Assembly: GCA_964486555.1 (NCBI GenBank) | Contig: CAZANP010000010.1 | Location: forward strand, 1-44,387 | Length of the DNA: 44,387 nucleotides | Reading direction: 5' to 3' | Source of the DNA: 4484-232 sp964486555 | GTDB taxonomy: Bacteria > Thermotogota > Thermotogae > Thermotogales > Thermotogaceae | Shown: positions 6,962 to 15,168 of the stretch, one piece after another | Position numbering within the stretch: the first letter of the stretch is position 1 | Layout of the letters: each line of letters opens with the position of its first letter | The notes under the pieces: generated by a model | Database searches by the model: none | What the model saw: the letters and a program-made list of their open reading frames with translations, nothing else | What the model was told of the DNA's origin: nothing | Position numbers and translations under genes: made by a program

Positions 6962-8314
6962 GTGAAATACGACGTCGTGATAATAGGAGGAGTCGCCGCT
7001 GGAACGAGTGCCGGAGCGAGTGCAAAAAGGGTGGATTCTTCTTTGGGCATCCTTCTGATACAGAAGGAAAAGTTCATATCTTACGGGGGATGCGGCCTTC
7101 CTTATTACGTTCAAGGAATCGTGAAGGACATAGATGATCTCATCGAATTCACTCCTCAGGAGTTCAGAGAGAAGAAAGGGGTTGAAGTTTTACCAGAGTA
7201 TGAGGTTTTCGAAGTCGATTTTGAAAGGAAAATCGTTAAAGCAAGAAGCGTGAAAGATGGAGATGTAAAGGAATTTGAATACGAGAAATTGGTGGTGACT
7301 ACCGGGGCATCCCCCATCGTGCCGAATCTTGAGGGAATCGAAGATGAGAGGATCTTCACTATTAGAACCCCTGAAGATGCTATGAGAATAAGAGGATTCA
7401 TAGAAGGGAAGAGGCCAGAAAGTGTGGCTATAGTTGGTGGAGGATATATTGGTGTTGAAATGAGTGAAGCTTTCAGAACACATGGTTTGAAGGTCTTTTT
7501 GATCGAGATGATGGATCATCTGCTTGGAAATGCCGAACCGGAGATCAACGAGGTGGTTGTGAACACCTTTGAACGAAATGGCGTGAAGGTTCTTTTGAAG
7601 ACACAAGTTAGGAAATTCGTACCGGATGAGAAGATAAAGGTTGTGACGAATTCTGGAGACATGGAAGTCGATATGGTTCTGATATCTGTGGGTGTTAAAC
7701 CCAACACTGAGATCTTCGATAACGTGAAGAAAGGTGTCAAGGGAGCTATAGAAGTCGATGAAACAGGTAAAACTAGTATGGAAGATGTTTTCTCTGCCGG
7801 CGATTGTGCAACGGTTGATCACTTCATAACCAAGGAGAAGGTTTACATCCCCATGGGAACGACCGCTAACAAGCAAGGAAGAATCGTCGGAAGGAACGTG
7901 GCAGGTAGGAAGGAGAGATTCATAGGGGTTCTTGGATCTTCCATAACTAAGATATTCGATGTTGAGTTCGGAAGGACAGGTCTTACGGAAGAGGAGGCGA
8001 GGAGATTTGGATACGACTCCGGATCTGTTTATATAAAATCTCTATCGAAGGCCAAGTATTACCCGGGTTCGGGACCGATTCATATAAAACTTTCCTTCGA
8101 TAAAAAGACTGGTAGGATTTTGGGAGCTCAAATGGTAGGAAGCGATGTTCACAAACGAATAGATGTCGTGACGAGCGCTATATATGGAGGTCTAACGGTG
8201 GAGGAATTAGGGTACATGGACCTTGCGTACGCTCCTCCATTTTCTCCTGTTTGGGATCCCGTTCTCATCTCTGGAAACGTTGCGAGAAGGTATTTGAAGT
8301 TTGATACTCGATGA
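6962..8314 (+). CDS. NADH oxidase / CoA-disulfide reductase-like flavoprotein, about 450 aa
   Basis: FAD- and NAD(P)H-binding pyridine nucleotide-disulfide oxidoreductase. FAD-binding GGVAAGTSAG is near residue 9, single redox cysteine C44 in YGGCGLPYY, NAD-binding VGGGYIGVEM in the middle and the second FAD motif 'VFSAGDCA' after it; the C-terminal dimerisation domain ends the chain. The single cysteine places it with water-forming NADH oxidases and CoA-disulfide reductases rather than thioredoxin reductases. I choose GTG 6962, five bases after GGAGGTGA; TTG 6959 and TTG 6941 are in frame. The partner dehydrogenase lies just upstream. Its TGA stop lies inside the left arm of the inverted repeat at 8311-8370. 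Role inferred: oxygen or disulfide defence and NADH disposal. Confidence 0.9.
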   Translation: MKYDVVIIGGVAAGTSAGASAKRVDSSLGILLIQKEKFISYGGCGLPYYVQGIVKDIDDLIEFTPQEFREKKGVEVLPEYEVFEVDFERKIVKARSVKDGDVKEFEYEKLVVTTGASPIVPNLEGIEDERIFTIRTPEDAMRIRGFIEGKRPESVAIVGGGYIGVEMSEAFRTHGLKVFLIEMMDHLLGNAEPEINEVVVNTFERNGVKVLLKTQVRKFVPDEKIKVVTNSGDMEVDMVLISVGVKPNTEIFDNVKKGVKGAIEVDETGKTSMEDVFSAGDCATVDHFITKEKVYIPMGTTANKQGRIVGRNVAGRKERFIGVLGSSITKIFDVEFGRTGLTEEEARRFGYDSGSVYIKSLSKAKYYPGSGPIHIKLSFDKKTGRILGAQMVGSDVHKRIDVVTSAIYGGLTVEELGYMDLAYAPPFSPVWDPVLISGNVARRYLKFDTR

Positions 8315-8370
8315 TCGATGTTCGGTGATCGATAATCGGCGATGAAGATCGAGCAACTATCATCGATCAT
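8311..8370. repeat. Inverted repeat with GATC-rich core at a convergent gene junction
   Basis: Arms ATGATCGATG (8311-8320) and CATCGATCAT (8361-8370) are perfect reverse complements 40 bases apart, with further partial pairing (CTCG/CGAG) outside. The core repeats GATCG/ATCGG units. The arms supply the stop codons of both convergent genes (TGA 8312-8314 plus strand, TGA 8369-8367 minus strand). No T-tract follows, so it is not a classical terminator. Confidence 0.7.
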
Positions 8371-9725
8371 TCACGAGCACTCAGCAGCTTCCTGGATATA
8401 TGGTTATGACACTTTATGAGATAGTCAAGGTCGTTATCCAGGATTCTTCCATCTTTAATCCTTATCTTCCCGTTTATTATCACAAGATCTGCCTTCTTTG
8501 CATCACACATGACGATAGATGAGAGAGGGTCATCCAGACAACCAGCAAATTCCAGCCTATCCAGTGAAAATCCTATGATATCTGCTGCTTTCCCAGCTTC
8601 TATGCTTCCTATGTAATCATCCATCTTCAGAACTTTGGCTCCTCCCATTGTAGCCATCTCGAGTACTTCTCGAGTGGTTAATGCAGAAGGGCCATATTTT
8701 ACCCTTTGAAGAAGCATGGCCGTTCTTATCTCTTGAAGCATGTTCCCTGTATCGTTACTGGCACTCCCATCAACGGCAAGACCTATCCTGAGTTTTCCCT
8801 TCATCTTGTAAACGGGAGCTATTCCTGATCCAAGCCTCATATTCGATACGGGACAATGTGCCATCCCCACATCATTTTTTGAAAGTTTCTCTATGTCTTC
8901 ATCTGTTAGCCACACGAGGTGAGCGAACCACACCCTAGGATTCAACCACCCAAGCTCTTCCATGTAATCGACGGGTCTCTTTCCGAACCTTTCAAGACAG
9001 TATTTCTCCTCATCTTTGGTTTCTGCAAGATGAGTGTGGAGGAGCACATCGTACTTTTCGGCTATTTCGAGAGTTTTCACCATCAATTCCTGGGAAACGG
9101 AAAAAGGTGAACATGGAGCAAGAGCTATCCTAAGCATGGAAAATTTTTTCGGGTCATGATACTTCTCTATGACTCTTATGCTCTCTTCGATGATCTCTTC
9201 TTCACTCTGAACAACCGTATCCGGAGGAAGCCCTCCATCTTTCCTGCTCAGAGACATACTACCTCTTGTTGGATGGAATCTCACCCCTGTTTTCAAGGCA
9301 GATTCCACTTCCGCATCGAACAGCTCGTTCTTTCCATATGGGTACAGATAGAGCATATCGGTTGTTGTGGTGACTCCAGATTGCATCATCTCATAGATGG
9401 CTATGGCGGTGCTCACATAGATCGCTTCTTCATCTACGTTCTTCCACTTTTCGTAGAGAAAGACCAACCAATCAAAGAGTTTCGCGTTTTGAACCTCTTT
9501 CACGTTTCTAAAGAGTGATTGATACATATGATGGTGTGTGTTCACGAATCCCGGGAGGATCAAGTATCCTGTGCAATCCAGAATCTCATCAGCTTCATAA
9601 TCAGGATTCCCTGATCCGACATCCTTTATGACACCGTCTTCAATCACTACGTAAGCTCCTTCAATCTCCCTTTTCTCTTCATCGAAGGTCGCTAAATAAT
9701 CTATGTTCTTCAAAAGGAGCTTCAT
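8367..9725 (-). CDS. Amidohydrolase, 8-oxoguanine deaminase type, 452 aa
   Basis: Metal-dependent deaminase of the TRZ/ATZ amidohydrolase family (SsnA-like). Metal ligands: HHH at residues 64-66 (NTHHHMYQ), then LLHTHLAET and the catalytic LAVDGSASND. The stretches 'SLFRNV.EVQNAKLFDWLVFLYE', 'FHPTRGSMSLS..GGLPPD' and 'LAPCSPFSV' match what I recall of characterised 8-oxoguanine deaminases (8-oxoguanine to urate plus ammonia), which also act on guanine-like bases. ATG 9725 follows GGGAGGTC and overlaps the upstream stop as ATGA, so translation is coupled. It is the last gene of the minus-strand run that includes adenine deaminase and a xanthine dehydrogenase subunit, supporting a purine substrate. 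Exact substrate remains inferred. Confidence 0.85.
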   Translation of the reverse strand: MKLLLKNIDYLATFDEEKREIEGAYVVIEDGVIKDVGSGNPDYEADEILDCTGYLILPGFVNTHHHMYQSLFRNVKEVQNAKLFDWLVFLYEKWKNVDEEAIYVSTAIAIYEMMQSGVTTTTDMLYLYPYGKNELFDAEVESALKTGVRFHPTRGSMSLSRKDGGLPPDTVVQSEEEIIEESIRVIEKYHDPKKFSMLRIALAPCSPFSVSQELMVKTLEIAEKYDVLLHTHLAETKDEEKYCLERFGKRPVDYMEELGWLNPRVWFAHLVWLTDEDIEKLSKNDVGMAHCPVSNMRLGSGIAPVYKMKGKLRIGLAVDGSASNDTGNMLQEIRTAMLLQRVKYGPSALTTREVLEMATMGGAKVLKMDDYIGSIEAGKAADIIGFSLDRLEFAGCLDDPLSSIVMCDAKKADLVIINGKIRIKDGRILDNDLDYLIKCHNHISRKLLSARE

Positions 9726-11140
9726 AATTCGACCTCCCAAAGCTCCTTCAATTCATCAAGATGTTTCCTTCTGTACTCTTTCAGAAGCTCATCCATCTCC
9801 TTAACCTTTTCTTGTTGTTTTCTCCAGTAAGATTGATCTTTCTGCTCGTTCAATTCTTCAACGGTTTTACCTTGTTGCTCAACCCATGTGTAATATTTGA
9901 GATTGTGCCATCTCAATCTGCTCCACCTGTCTCCTTCGAATATCCATGTTGGCTCCTGATAGAGAAGTATTCTTTCCGTTCTGGACTTTGCTTCCGCTCT
10001 GTCGAGTTTTCCATACCTTTTTTCAAGATCCTTCATGACCGATCTGTACCTATCTATGTTATCCGTTGCAACTATGAATATGTTATCGTCCTCCTTGAGA
10101 TCATAGAATTTAGCTATCTTTATAGCTCCTATGAGATTGGCAACACCAGATATACCGAATTTATCTGAAATGTAGTCTACATCCTCAGGTTTTACAAACT
10201 CTTTCAGGAATTTCTTCCCCACTTCGTCTGTCAGAACATGAAGCATCTTCTTGCAATCCATATCATCAACGAGAACGACACCGTCCATATTCATGACGTT
10301 GTGTATCCAAGTCACGTGTTTATCTCCTATTCCCTGGATATCGTGAGAGCCATAGCCATTCAAGGAAAGAGTTGGACACTGCAAAGGTTCAACGGCTATA
10401 ACTTTAGCTTCAGGAAAGACCTGCTTTACCCTATCACCACTTGCAATGGTTCCAGCAGAACCCACACCGAGAACGACAGCAGATATTCTACCGTTTCCTA
10501 TCCTCTCTTTTTGAACCAGCTCGATCATTGTATTCCCCGTAACGTAGTAATGGAACCTGTAATTTCCAAATTCCGAGAATTGATTCAGTATTCTGATCCT
10601 TTCAGGATCCTTCCGATAAAGCTCTTTACTTTTGTCATAGATCTCCTTGACGTTGGACTCACAACCAGGTGTTGCTATCACTTTTGCACCATACTTTTCA
10701 ATGATTTCAAAGCGTTCTTTACTCATGAGCTCGGGAAGGATCACGATGGAATCGTAGTTCATTCTGGAACTGACCCAAGCACCTCCTATACCGTAGTTTC
10801 CTGTAGAAGGCCATATGAGGATATGTTTCGTTGGATCAACTTCCCCCGTTATGGTTTTTTCCATCAATATGGAATACGTTGCTCCCACTTTATGGCTTCC
10901 CGATGGGAAATCTTTGGAGTAAAGGACGATTATGTTAGCCTTGACCCCAGTGAGTTCCTTGGGCATGACGAAATAATAAGGCTCATCGTTTTCATCGTAC
11001 CACGTTATGTTGAAAAGGTTCACAGGATGGAGGGGATCTTCCCTTTTCATCCTTATGGCTTTTTTTCTGATCCTATCATCTATCTTCCAGGGATGGAGCA
11101 TTTCCTCGTAAGTTGGCCCAACTATGGGGACTCTTCTCAT
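9722..11140 (-). CDS. Fold-type II PLP-dependent enzyme of uncertain reaction, 472 aa
   Basis: Member of the cysteine synthase/threonine synthase/tryptophan synthase-beta superfamily. The Schiff-base lysine is K84 in PSGSHKVGAT; 'STGNYGIGGAW' binds substrate and the glycine loop VLGVGSAGTIASGD holds the PLP phosphate. It is longer than cysteine synthases (about 310 residues) and has a charged helical C-terminal extension from about residue 400. It lies between a xanthine dehydrogenase subunit and a purine deaminase; in known anaerobic purine-degradation clusters a PLP lyase (YgeX, diaminopropionate ammonia-lyase) has a similar position, so a downstream lyase role is possible but not shown. 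ATG 11140 uses AAGGAGG that lies inside the end of the preceding gene. Function not assigned. Confidence 0.85.
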   Translation of the reverse strand: MRRVPIVGPTYEEMLHPWKIDDRIRKKAIRMKREDPLHPVNLFNITWYDENDEPYYFVMPKELTGVKANIIVLYSKDFPSGSHKVGATYSILMEKTITGEVDPTKHILIWPSTGNYGIGGAWVSSRMNYDSIVILPELMSKERFEIIEKYGAKVIATPGCESNVKEIYDKSKELYRKDPERIRILNQFSEFGNYRFHYYVTGNTMIELVQKERIGNGRISAVVLGVGSAGTIASGDRVKQVFPEAKVIAVEPLQCPTLSLNGYGSHDIQGIGDKHVTWIHNVMNMDGVVLVDDMDCKKMLHVLTDEVGKKFLKEFVKPEDVDYISDKFGISGVANLIGAIKIAKFYDLKEDDNIFIVATDNIDRYRSVMKDLEKRYGKLDRAEAKSRTERILLYQEPTWIFEGDRWSRLRWHNLKYYTWVEQQGKTVEELNEQKDQSYWRKQQEKVKEMDELLKEYRRKHLDELKELWEVEL

Positions 11141-11143
11141 ATT

Positions 11144-13417
11144 TCATACCTCCTTCAAGCTCAGCAGTACCTTTTCTGGCGTTATTGGAAGCTCTCTCAT
11201 TCTAATTTTTAAAGCGTCGGAAATGGCGTTCGCTACAGAAGGGGGAGAGGACATGAGGGAGGGCTCCCCTATACCCTTGGCACCAAAAGGCCCTTTGGAA
11301 TATTCCTCTTCTACTATATCCACCACTATCTCTGGTACATCCTTTACAGTCGGTATTAAATAGTTGTTGAAGTTGTTCGATATAATCCTTCCCTTCTCCA
11401 CGACGAGGTTTTCCATCATAGCGTATCCCATACCCTGAACGACTCCACCGTGGATCTGACCGATCACTCCATCTGGATTTATAGCCTTTCCAATATCGTG
11501 AGATACCCATACCTTGAGAACTTTCGGTTTCCCTGTGAGCAAATCCACTTCTACGAGAGAAAGCTGTGTGGCGAACGAGTAGATGATGTACGCTTCTCCA
11601 ACGCCTTTCTCCATATCAAAATCGAGCTTTGGGCTCACGAACCAACCCATTTCGGCCAGTTTCACGTTGGCGTTCTCCGCCATACGTGCTATTTCATCAA
11701 AAGGTACTTTTTCGTTTCCCACGACGTAATAGCCGTATTCCACTCTTATTTCATCTTTTCCAACATCGTATTCCTTGCATATAAAATCCAGAATGTTGTT
11801 CAATATCTTCTCACATGCTATCTTTACAGCATTTCCACTGAAAAGCGTCGTTCTCGATGCCACAGTCGGTCCACTGTCCTGTATGATTCTGGTTTCAGGT
11901 TGAAGAACTTCTATCTTCTCCACGCGTTGCCCTAGAATCTCAGATGCGATCATGGCCATGACCGTTTTCGCACCTTGCCCCATCTCGGTACCACCTATCA
12001 TGACGTTGACGGTACCATCTCCATGAACATGAACTTCTGCTCCAGATGCATCAAGGTGTTGCCCTCCCGCTCCAAGACTGACTCCGTATATTATGTGCGA
12101 CCATCCAAGGCCTCTCTTTGTGAAAGTGTGTTTCTTGTTGAATTCTTCGACCTCTTTTTTCAAAACATCGTAATTGGACATCTTTTTAACGTTCACAAGT
12201 GTTTTCCTTGCACCAACTGATTCTTTTAAAACGTGTCCCGTTGACGTTTCTTTTCCCACATCCAAAGAATTCAGATACCTTATTTCCCACTTGTCCATAC
12301 CAAGTCTTTCTGCCGCTTCATCCATGACGGATTCCATCGCGAACAGAACCTGTGGAGATCCAAAGCCTCTGAATGCCCCTGAAGGAACCTTGTTCGTGTA
12401 CACGCCGTACACATCTATGTGAACGTTTTTGACTTCGTAAGCACTGCAAGCGTGTGTCATGGATCTGTACATCACTATGGGAGATAAAGTGGCGTACGCC
12501 CCCATATCGAGGTATATTTCAGCTTTGACAGCCGTTATTCTCCCCTCTTTGGTGAAACCAACTGCGTATCTCGATTTTGAAGGATGTCTTTTACTAGTTT
12601 CACGTACATCATCTTCCCTTTTGTATATGAGTTTAACAGGCCTTTTTGTAAGGTAAGAAAGAAGAGCAACTTTAGTGGCCACGTAAGATGGTACATCTTC
12701 CTTCCCACCGAAAGCCCCACCAGTTTCCGTTTGGACAACGTTTACCCTGTTCAAAGGTATTCCAAGAACTCTGGCAACAGCTTTTTGAACGTAATACGGA
12801 CATTGAAGGCTTCCATAGATCGTCATGTCACCGTTATCTTCGTAGATAGCTATCGCACCCTGTGTTTCCATGTAAACGTGTTCTTGATAGTTCGTTTTGA
12901 AATCCATTTCAACAACAAGGTAACTCTCATCCAAAGCTTTCTCTACGTTACCCCTTCTGATCTTTCTGTGAAACGCAACGTTCTTCTCACCGTTGACCAC
13001 TATTTCGCTTTCTATAGCCTCTTCGATCGAAAAGACACCTTTTAAAGGCCGATAGTCTATCTTTATTTTCTCGAGAGCCTCTTCGACTGACTCTTGAGAT
13101 TCTCCAGCAACGAGTGCTATAACGTCTCCCTCGAATCTCATCTTCCCACCTTCTGGAACAAGAAGCGGCATATCGTCCACAACGAGTCCCACCTGATTCT
13201 CACCGGGAATATCCTTGTAAGTCGCCACTTTAACGATCCCAGGAACTCTCTCTGCATCTTCGATGTATATCTTCTCCAATACCCCGTGTGGGATAGGGGA
13301 ATAGAACACACCTGCATACAGCATCCTATCGAAATAGAAATCCCCCACGTACTTCGATAGACCGTATGCTTTTTCTTTTCCTTCCAATCTTGCAACGTGT
13401 TTTCCCACTATTTTCAT
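11144..13417 (-). CDS. Xanthine dehydrogenase family, molybdopterin-binding subunit, 757 aa
   Basis: Large catalytic subunit of a molybdenum hydroxylase of the xanthine oxidase family. Residues 13-125 form the a/b hammerhead domain. Moco-binding motifs follow: GGAFGGKE (233-240), GAFRGFG (347-353, R350 at the substrate-orienting arginine position), GTEMGQG (476-482) and the catalytic-base motif GAKGIGEP with E718. All key residues are present, so it should be active if molybdopterin is made. The family normally needs a 2Fe-2S subunit and an FAD subunit; neither is encoded within this window. The clustered adenine and 8-oxoguanine deaminases point to a purine substrate such as hypoxanthine or xanthine. 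ATG 13417 follows GAGGTGATTCA. The next gene begins 3 bases after the stop. Confidence 0.9.
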   Translation of the reverse strand: MKIVGKHVARLEGKEKAYGLSKYVGDFYFDRMLYAGVFYSPIPHGVLEKIYIEDAERVPGIVKVATYKDIPGENQVGLVVDDMPLLVPEGGKMRFEGDVIALVAGESQESVEEALEKIKIDYRPLKGVFSIEEAIESEIVVNGEKNVAFHRKIRRGNVEKALDESYLVVEMDFKTNYQEHVYMETQGAIAIYEDNGDMTIYGSLQCPYYVQKAVARVLGIPLNRVNVVQTETGGAFGGKEDVPSYVATKVALLSYLTKRPVKLIYKREDDVRETSKRHPSKSRYAVGFTKEGRITAVKAEIYLDMGAYATLSPIVMYRSMTHACSAYEVKNVHIDVYGVYTNKVPSGAFRGFGSPQVLFAMESVMDEAAERLGMDKWEIRYLNSLDVGKETSTGHVLKESVGARKTLVNVKKMSNYDVLKKEVEEFNKKHTFTKRGLGWSHIIYGVSLGAGGQHLDASGAEVHVHGDGTVNVMIGGTEMGQGAKTVMAMIASEILGQRVEKIEVLQPETRIIQDSGPTVASRTTLFSGNAVKIACEKILNNILDFICKEYDVGKDEIRVEYGYYVVGNEKVPFDEIARMAENANVKLAEMGWFVSPKLDFDMEKGVGEAYIIYSFATQLSLVEVDLLTGKPKVLKVWVSHDIGKAINPDGVIGQIHGGVVQGMGYAMMENLVVEKGRIISNNFNNYLIPTVKDVPEIVVDIVEEEYSKGPFGAKGIGEPSLMSSPPSVANAISDALKIRMRELPITPEKVLLSLKEV

Positions 13418-13426
13418 TGAATCACC

Positions 13427-15148
13427 TCACAGAAACAAACTCACGAACCTTTGCTTGCTCACATCCACCAATCCTCTATCTGTGAGCTTTAACTTGGGTA
13501 TCACAGCAAGCTGTATAAAGAAGAAGGTCATAAGCATCTCTTTATCACTTCCGAGCTTTCTCAAGGCGTTGTCCACCTTTTTCAATTGGTAAGAGACCGT
13601 ATACAGATCCTCGTTGGACATGAGCCCTGCAACAGGAAGAGGAAGCCTAGCAAGGACACTTCCATCTTCAACCACAACTATTCCCCCGTTCATTCTCTCG
13701 ATTTCCTTGACAGCGAACAACATATCTTCATCTCTGATACCCACAACACTCACGTTATGAGAGTCGTGTCCGATGCTGGTCGCTACAGCTCCACTCTTTA
13801 TACCAAAACCCTTGATGAAACCCACCGAGAAATTCCTGCCAGTGTGTCGATCCAGAACGACCACTTTCAACACATCGTTTTGTGGGTCTGAAATCACTTT
13901 TCCATCTACCACCTTCGGCTCTACGATGAGCTCTTCAGTGATAAGAGATCTTTTGGTCAACTTTATAACCCTCATCTTGTTACTCTCGGGTTTGACCTCT
14001 ATATCCTCAACACCGACTTTGGGTAGGTTTATCTTTCCGACCTTCTCTGGTAAATCGTTGTAGACTCCTTTGAAATCTCCCACGATCTCTCCATCCTGAA
14101 CGACCACTCTGGAATCCTTTATCACCATCCTTATATTGAACTTTTCAAGATCCTCGACAAACACCATGTCCGCTTTGTAACCTGGAGATATTGCTCCCAT
14201 ACTTCTCAGGTTAAAGTATCTAGCGGTATTTATGGTAGCCATTCTTATAGCTATTATGGGGTCTACACCCTTACTTATACTCTTTCTTATCAAATGATCT
14301 ATATGCCCTTCTTCCAGGATATCCAGAGAATCTCTGTCATCAGTGCAGAATGAAAAGAAATGATGGTTCATGACATCGACCGCCCCTATGAGGGAATCCA
14401 GATCCTTCGCTGAAGTTCCTTCCCTTATGAAAACCTGCATGCCTCTACTCATTTTCTCGAAAGCTTCTTCCTTGGTTGTACATTCGTGATCTGATCTTAT
14501 GAAAGCATCTATGTAAGCATTCAGCTCTTTCCCACTGAGACCTGGAGAGTGCCCATCGATCTTCTTGTACTTATGCCTGAGTATCTCGATTTTCGTTATC
14601 AGCTCTCTATCCAGGTTCAAAACGCCTGGGAAATTCATGACTTCTCCAAGAGCTATGACTCTCGTTGGATATTTCTCAACGATACTTACCATATCCTCCG
14701 CGCCAAGACGCGCTCCAGACGTTTCCAGATTCGTGGCAGGAACAGCAGAAGGAATGGCGATGTAAACGTTCAGAGGAATTCCTTCCGTTGCCTTTATCAT
14801 GTATTCAAGACCTTCAAGCCCCAGAACGTTGGTTATCTCGTGAGGATCCGCTATTATGGTTGTGGTACCTCTCAGAAGAATCGCTCTTGCGAATTGCCTT
14901 GGAGATAACATGGAACTTTCTATGTGAAGATGGGCATCTATGAGACCGGGAACAACATAAAGTCCTTTGGCATCTATAACCTTCTTTCCTCTGGTGTAAT
15001 CTCCTATCCCTGCTATTCTCTTTCTGAAGAGAGCGATATTTCCTTCCTCGATTTTTCCAGAAAAGACGTTCACAATCTTTGCGTTCTTTATCAGAACATC
15101 TGCCTCTCTCTTCTCAAGAGCAACCGGAATGATATCTCTTATTCTCAT
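13427..15148 (-). CDS. ade: Adenine deaminase, 573 aa
   Basis: Hydrolyses adenine to hypoxanthine and ammonia in purine salvage or catabolism. Amidohydrolase signature GLIDAHLHIESSM (HLH at 73-75), 'IADPHEITNVLG', 'DGHSPGLSGKELNAY' and 'TDDRDSLDILEEGHIDHLIR' are diagnostic of the bacterial Ade family. The C-terminal domain has SIGHDSHNVSVVG. Length is normal for the family. ATG 15148 stands behind GGGGGAAG. The product hypoxanthine could feed the molybdenum hydroxylase encoded 9 bases downstream. The gene is in the middle of a tightly spaced minus-strand run. Confidence 0.95.
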   Translation of the reverse strand: MRIRDIIPVALEKREADVLIKNAKIVNVFSGKIEEGNIALFRKRIAGIGDYTRGKKVIDAKGLYVVPGLIDAHLHIESSMLSPRQFARAILLRGTTTIIADPHEITNVLGLEGLEYMIKATEGIPLNVYIAIPSAVPATNLETSGARLGAEDMVSIVEKYPTRVIALGEVMNFPGVLNLDRELITKIEILRHKYKKIDGHSPGLSGKELNAYIDAFIRSDHECTTKEEAFEKMSRGMQVFIREGTSAKDLDSLIGAVDVMNHHFFSFCTDDRDSLDILEEGHIDHLIRKSISKGVDPIIAIRMATINTARYFNLRSMGAISPGYKADMVFVEDLEKFNIRMVIKDSRVVVQDGEIVGDFKGVYNDLPEKVGKINLPKVGVEDIEVKPESNKMRVIKLTKRSLITEELIVEPKVVDGKVISDPQNDVLKVVVLDRHTGRNFSVGFIKGFGIKSGAVATSIGHDSHNVSVVGIRDEDMLFAVKEIERMNGGIVVVEDGSVLARLPLPVAGLMSNEDLYTVSYQLKKVDNALRKLGSDKEMLMTFFFIQLAVIPKLKLTDRGLVDVSKQRFVSLFL

Positions 15149-15168
15149 AAAACTTCCCCCAATTTCTG

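Noticed and set aside
7190..7876. 228-codon minus-strand frame inside the flavoprotein gene
   Set aside because: Antisense shadow with no motif or start signal.
10238..11212. Long plus-strand open frame opposite the PLP enzyme
   Set aside because: Shadow of the PLP gene, which has catalytic motifs and a proper start on the other strand.
14549..14908. Plus-strand open frame opposite adenine deaminase
   Set aside because: Complementary to a clear ade gene; no ribosome site.
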